Shown here: positions 39,262-40,872 of the stretch, piece after piece
Numbering within the stretch: position 1 is the first letter of the stretch
Layout: the number at the start of each line of letters is the position of its first letter
Origin: Tranzscheliella williamsii
Lineage: Eukaryota; Basidiomycota; Ustilaginomycetes; Ustilaginales; Ustilaginaceae
DNA: 40,872 bases
NCBI GenBank assembly: GCA_023212725.1
Contig: JALBYF010000104.1
Location: 1-40,872, forward strand
Reading direction: 5' to 3'
Notes under the pieces: model-generated
Database searches by the model: none
Told to the model about the DNA's origin: nothing
What the model saw: the letters and a program-made list of their open reading frames with translations, nothing else
Program-made: the position numbers and the translations under genes

Positions 39262-40872
39262 ATGGCGCTGGCTAAGGTTCCTCTGCTGTACGACGGCGCC
39301 GACATCGATCGCGCGAACTTCCACTTGTGCTTCGCGCCACGCGAGCTCAAGACGCCGGAGGCGCTCGCGGTCGCGACTCAACTGATCGAGCTCGGATGCC
39401 AGTACCTGGACGGATACCTCCCCTTCTACCCGCCGCTGTACTCCATGGTCAGCACCACTACTACATCGTCGGGTGATCGATTCGCTGACCCAGCCATACT
39501 GGCCTGGGTCGATCAACATTACACCGAGCTGATTCAAACTGCTCACCGGACTTGCACGGTCCAGGCCCTCGCTGACGACTTCAGCGAGACCTTCGGTGTG
39601 CAGCGCGTGCATGCCTCCCAGTTCCTCGATCGCCTTCCCGTCGCAGACGGTCGGGCACAGCTGAAGTCGCCGGGATGGCCGCAGCGTGCTTGGAAGCTGG
39701 CGTACTCTGCCCTTCTTGTCATCTTTGACCAAGTTCGCCACCCCGAGACGCTGTCGAACGTTCACCCAGACATCTTGCACAGTCTGTATGATCTGAAGCT
39801 TCACGAATGGCTGTTGCTACTGTGTATGCTCTTTGCAGATCGGACAGGCATAGTCATCCGTTCCAAATCTGCGTACACGACGCTTGCCTCTTTGTTCCAG
39901 AAAGCTGATATGCCAGCCGACACCCTTGCGGCGTTCGTACACTTCCGGCATCGGGCGGTCAAAACGCGAACGATATATGAATGGATTGCAGGAGGCAGCC
40001 GTCCCCGCCACCCCGTATTTGATGCCGACCGTGCTCGCTGGGACTGCTTGCCCGAGGCCGCCACGTCTAGGCCCGGGGATTCCTACCTCGCTACTCCCGA
40101 CTGGGTCTTCTTTAACAGCCCGACGGCGTTCGAGGATGCACGCGCAGATGACGACAAGACGGAAGCGGCGCTGAGGGACCGGCTCAACCCCTTCACGGTC
40201 CAGGATCTCCTTCGGGGTGCCTGTCATCCGAGGCGGGACCACAGCATCGTGCTGGTTGGCCGCCGTACCGGACCTTCTGACCGCCCTTCGCTGGCCCCCG
40301 AGATGGACCTCATCGGCTTGATGACCCCGCCTTTCGAACCCGCACATCCCAACTTCGGCCAGGTGCACATCATCCTCGTGGCTTATCGCGATGATACCTC
40401 TGACCGGTGCAGTCTCATGCTTGCTTTCCCGTCACCGTCACACCGCGACACGGCGTGGGCAACGATCGCATCCTGGCTTCCCGCCGTCCTCCTCTTCGAT
40501 ATCTCCTACGTCGAGTTCGACCGACAGTACGGGGAACACCACCCTCTCAGCGTTCTTTCGGCTTCGTCCTCCCATAAGACGTTCGAGGCGGTCATCCCCA
40601 TCCAGCGCGCGGTTGGCTCTGCTAAGTGTTATAGGGTGCTCTGGGTCGCCGCTGGAGACATGAGGGTCAGCTGTGCCATTACAGCTGTGGTCATGGTGAT
40701 GGGATCAATGCCATCACCCATACATTCATTTCAGACAGGTTCTGGGGATATGAAGTCCCACTGTGAAGTGTCAGTAGTGGGCTACCCACATCACAGGTGG
40801 AAGAATAACTATGTATATAGAGCAGCATGTTGGGGCTGGATGAGGAGGATCCACATCCAGTCTAGTTTATAT
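39262..40872 (+). CDS. unrecognised ORF in accessory DNA, open at the window end
   Basis: The frame is open from 39160 to the last base without any stop. The ATG at 39262 has the best context (AACATGG); an in-frame ATG at 39208 is weaker. The 537 visible residues start MALAKVPLLYDGADIDRANF. I do not recognise the family. A late segment, VLLFDISYVEFDRQYG then HHPLSVLSASSSHKTFEAVI, loosely resembles the first catalytic block of MULE transposases (hydrophobic-D-x-x-Y, then PL, then a strand), which is weak evidence. From about 40660 the composition changes and the frame runs through the right inverted repeat, so the natural C-terminus is probably lost or lies beyond the window. Antisense ORFs over this region (39804-38920 and 40368-39817) look like shadows. 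Confidence 0.45.
   Translation, partial: MALAKVPLLYDGADIDRANFHLCFAPRELKTPEALAVATQLIELGCQYLDGYLPFYPPLYSMVSTTTTSSGDRFADPAILAWVDQHYTELIQTAHRTCTVQALADDFSETFGVQRVHASQFLDRLPVADGRAQLKSPGWPQRAWKLAYSALLVIFDQVRHPETLSNVHPDILHSLYDLKLHEWLLLLCMLFADRTGIVIRSKSAYTTLASLFQKADMPADTLAAFVHFRHRAVKTRTIYEWIAGGSRPRHPVFDADRARWDCLPEAATSRPGDSYLATPDWVFFNSPTAFEDARADDDKTEAALRDRLNPFTVQDLLRGACHPRRDHSIVLVGRRTGPSDRPSLAPEMDLIGLMTPPFEPAHPNFGQVHIILVAYRDDTSDRCSLMLAFPSPSHRDTAWATIASWLPAVLLFDISYVEFDRQYGEHHPLSVLSASSSHKTFEAVIPIQRAVGSAKCYRVLWVAAGDMRVSCAITAVVMVMGSMPSPIHSFQTGSGDMKSHCEVSVVGYPHHRWKNNYVYRAACWGWMRRIHIQSSLY
40690..40866 (-). repeat. right copy of a diverged inverted repeat
   Basis: Reverse complement matches to 38744-38915: CCAGTCTAGT region (40856-40866), ATGTATATAG (40811-40820), AGGTGG (40795-40800), TCCCACTGTG (40756-40765), and the GGTGATGG/CCATCACC part. 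It contains two internal short palindromes, GGTGATGG with CCATCACC (40695-40702 and 40711-40718) and CTGGATG with CATCCAG (40836-40842 and 40854-40860). The window ends six bases beyond it, so its outer boundary cannot be seen. Confidence 0.6.

Noticed and set aside
38920..39804. 294-codon minus-strand ORF opposite the terminal ORF
   Set aside because: It is antisense to a longer uninterrupted plus-strand frame in GC-rich DNA and has no recognisable domain, so it is probably a shadow, though neither frame is proven.

Overview
The window reads as nuclear DNA of a smut fungus (Ustilaginaceae or a close relative). The evidence is GC-rich coding DNA, long intronless ORFs with serine/proline-rich disordered stretches, a few short introns (61-176 nt) with GTAAGT/GTACGT donors and CTAAC/CTGAC branch sites, and fungal-specific proteins (SUR7/PalI, UPF0658, ankyrin-DIL, MIT). 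Genus and species cannot be fixed from sequence alone. I see no rRNA, tRNA, CRISPR array or bacterial-type operon.

Layout. 1-770: broken Tc1/mariner transposase. 1190-8230: tail-to-tail pair of an Ecdysoneless (ECD/SGT1) homologue and an ankyrin-DIL protein. 8231-10469: long divergent intergenic region with a pyrimidine-rich leader, then a UPF0658 Golgi membrane protein (10470-11600). 12881-17413: large MIT-domain protein. 17872-18785: SUR7/PalI-type membrane protein (one intron). 21028-23700: CorA-type Mg2+ transporter of Mnr2/Alr type. 23888-25478: MOSC-domain, mARC-like protein (one intron). 26106-30035: six-exon gene that reads as an acyl-CoA synthetase fused in frame to an MDR oxidoreductase. 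30286-32061: splicing factor Prp31. 32343-32991: small three-exon gene of unknown function. 35844-37604: MFS sugar transporter. 38059 to the end: decayed accessory DNA, with the stub of an acyltransferase-3 gene, a probable LINE remnant, and a pair of diverged inverted repeats around an unrecognised ORF that is still open at the window end.

The genes are mostly housekeeping functions of unrelated kinds (splicing, endomembranes, Mg2+ transport, Moco chemistry, acyl-CoA metabolism, sugar uptake). I see no secondary-metabolite or effector cluster.

The two most noteworthy signals are these. (1) Six genes (ECD, ankyrin-DIL, MIT, MOSC, synthetase-MDR, Prp31) share a sharp GC-rich strand-skew flip near their 3' ends: the coding strand is G-rich, then switches to C-rich about 230-400 nt before the stop, largely through synonymous third positions. 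I counted all six by hand, and CorA, counted as a control, lacks it. (2) The acyl-CoA synthetase-MDR fusion, with a 13-nt micro-exon and an intron whose retention would separate the two halves.
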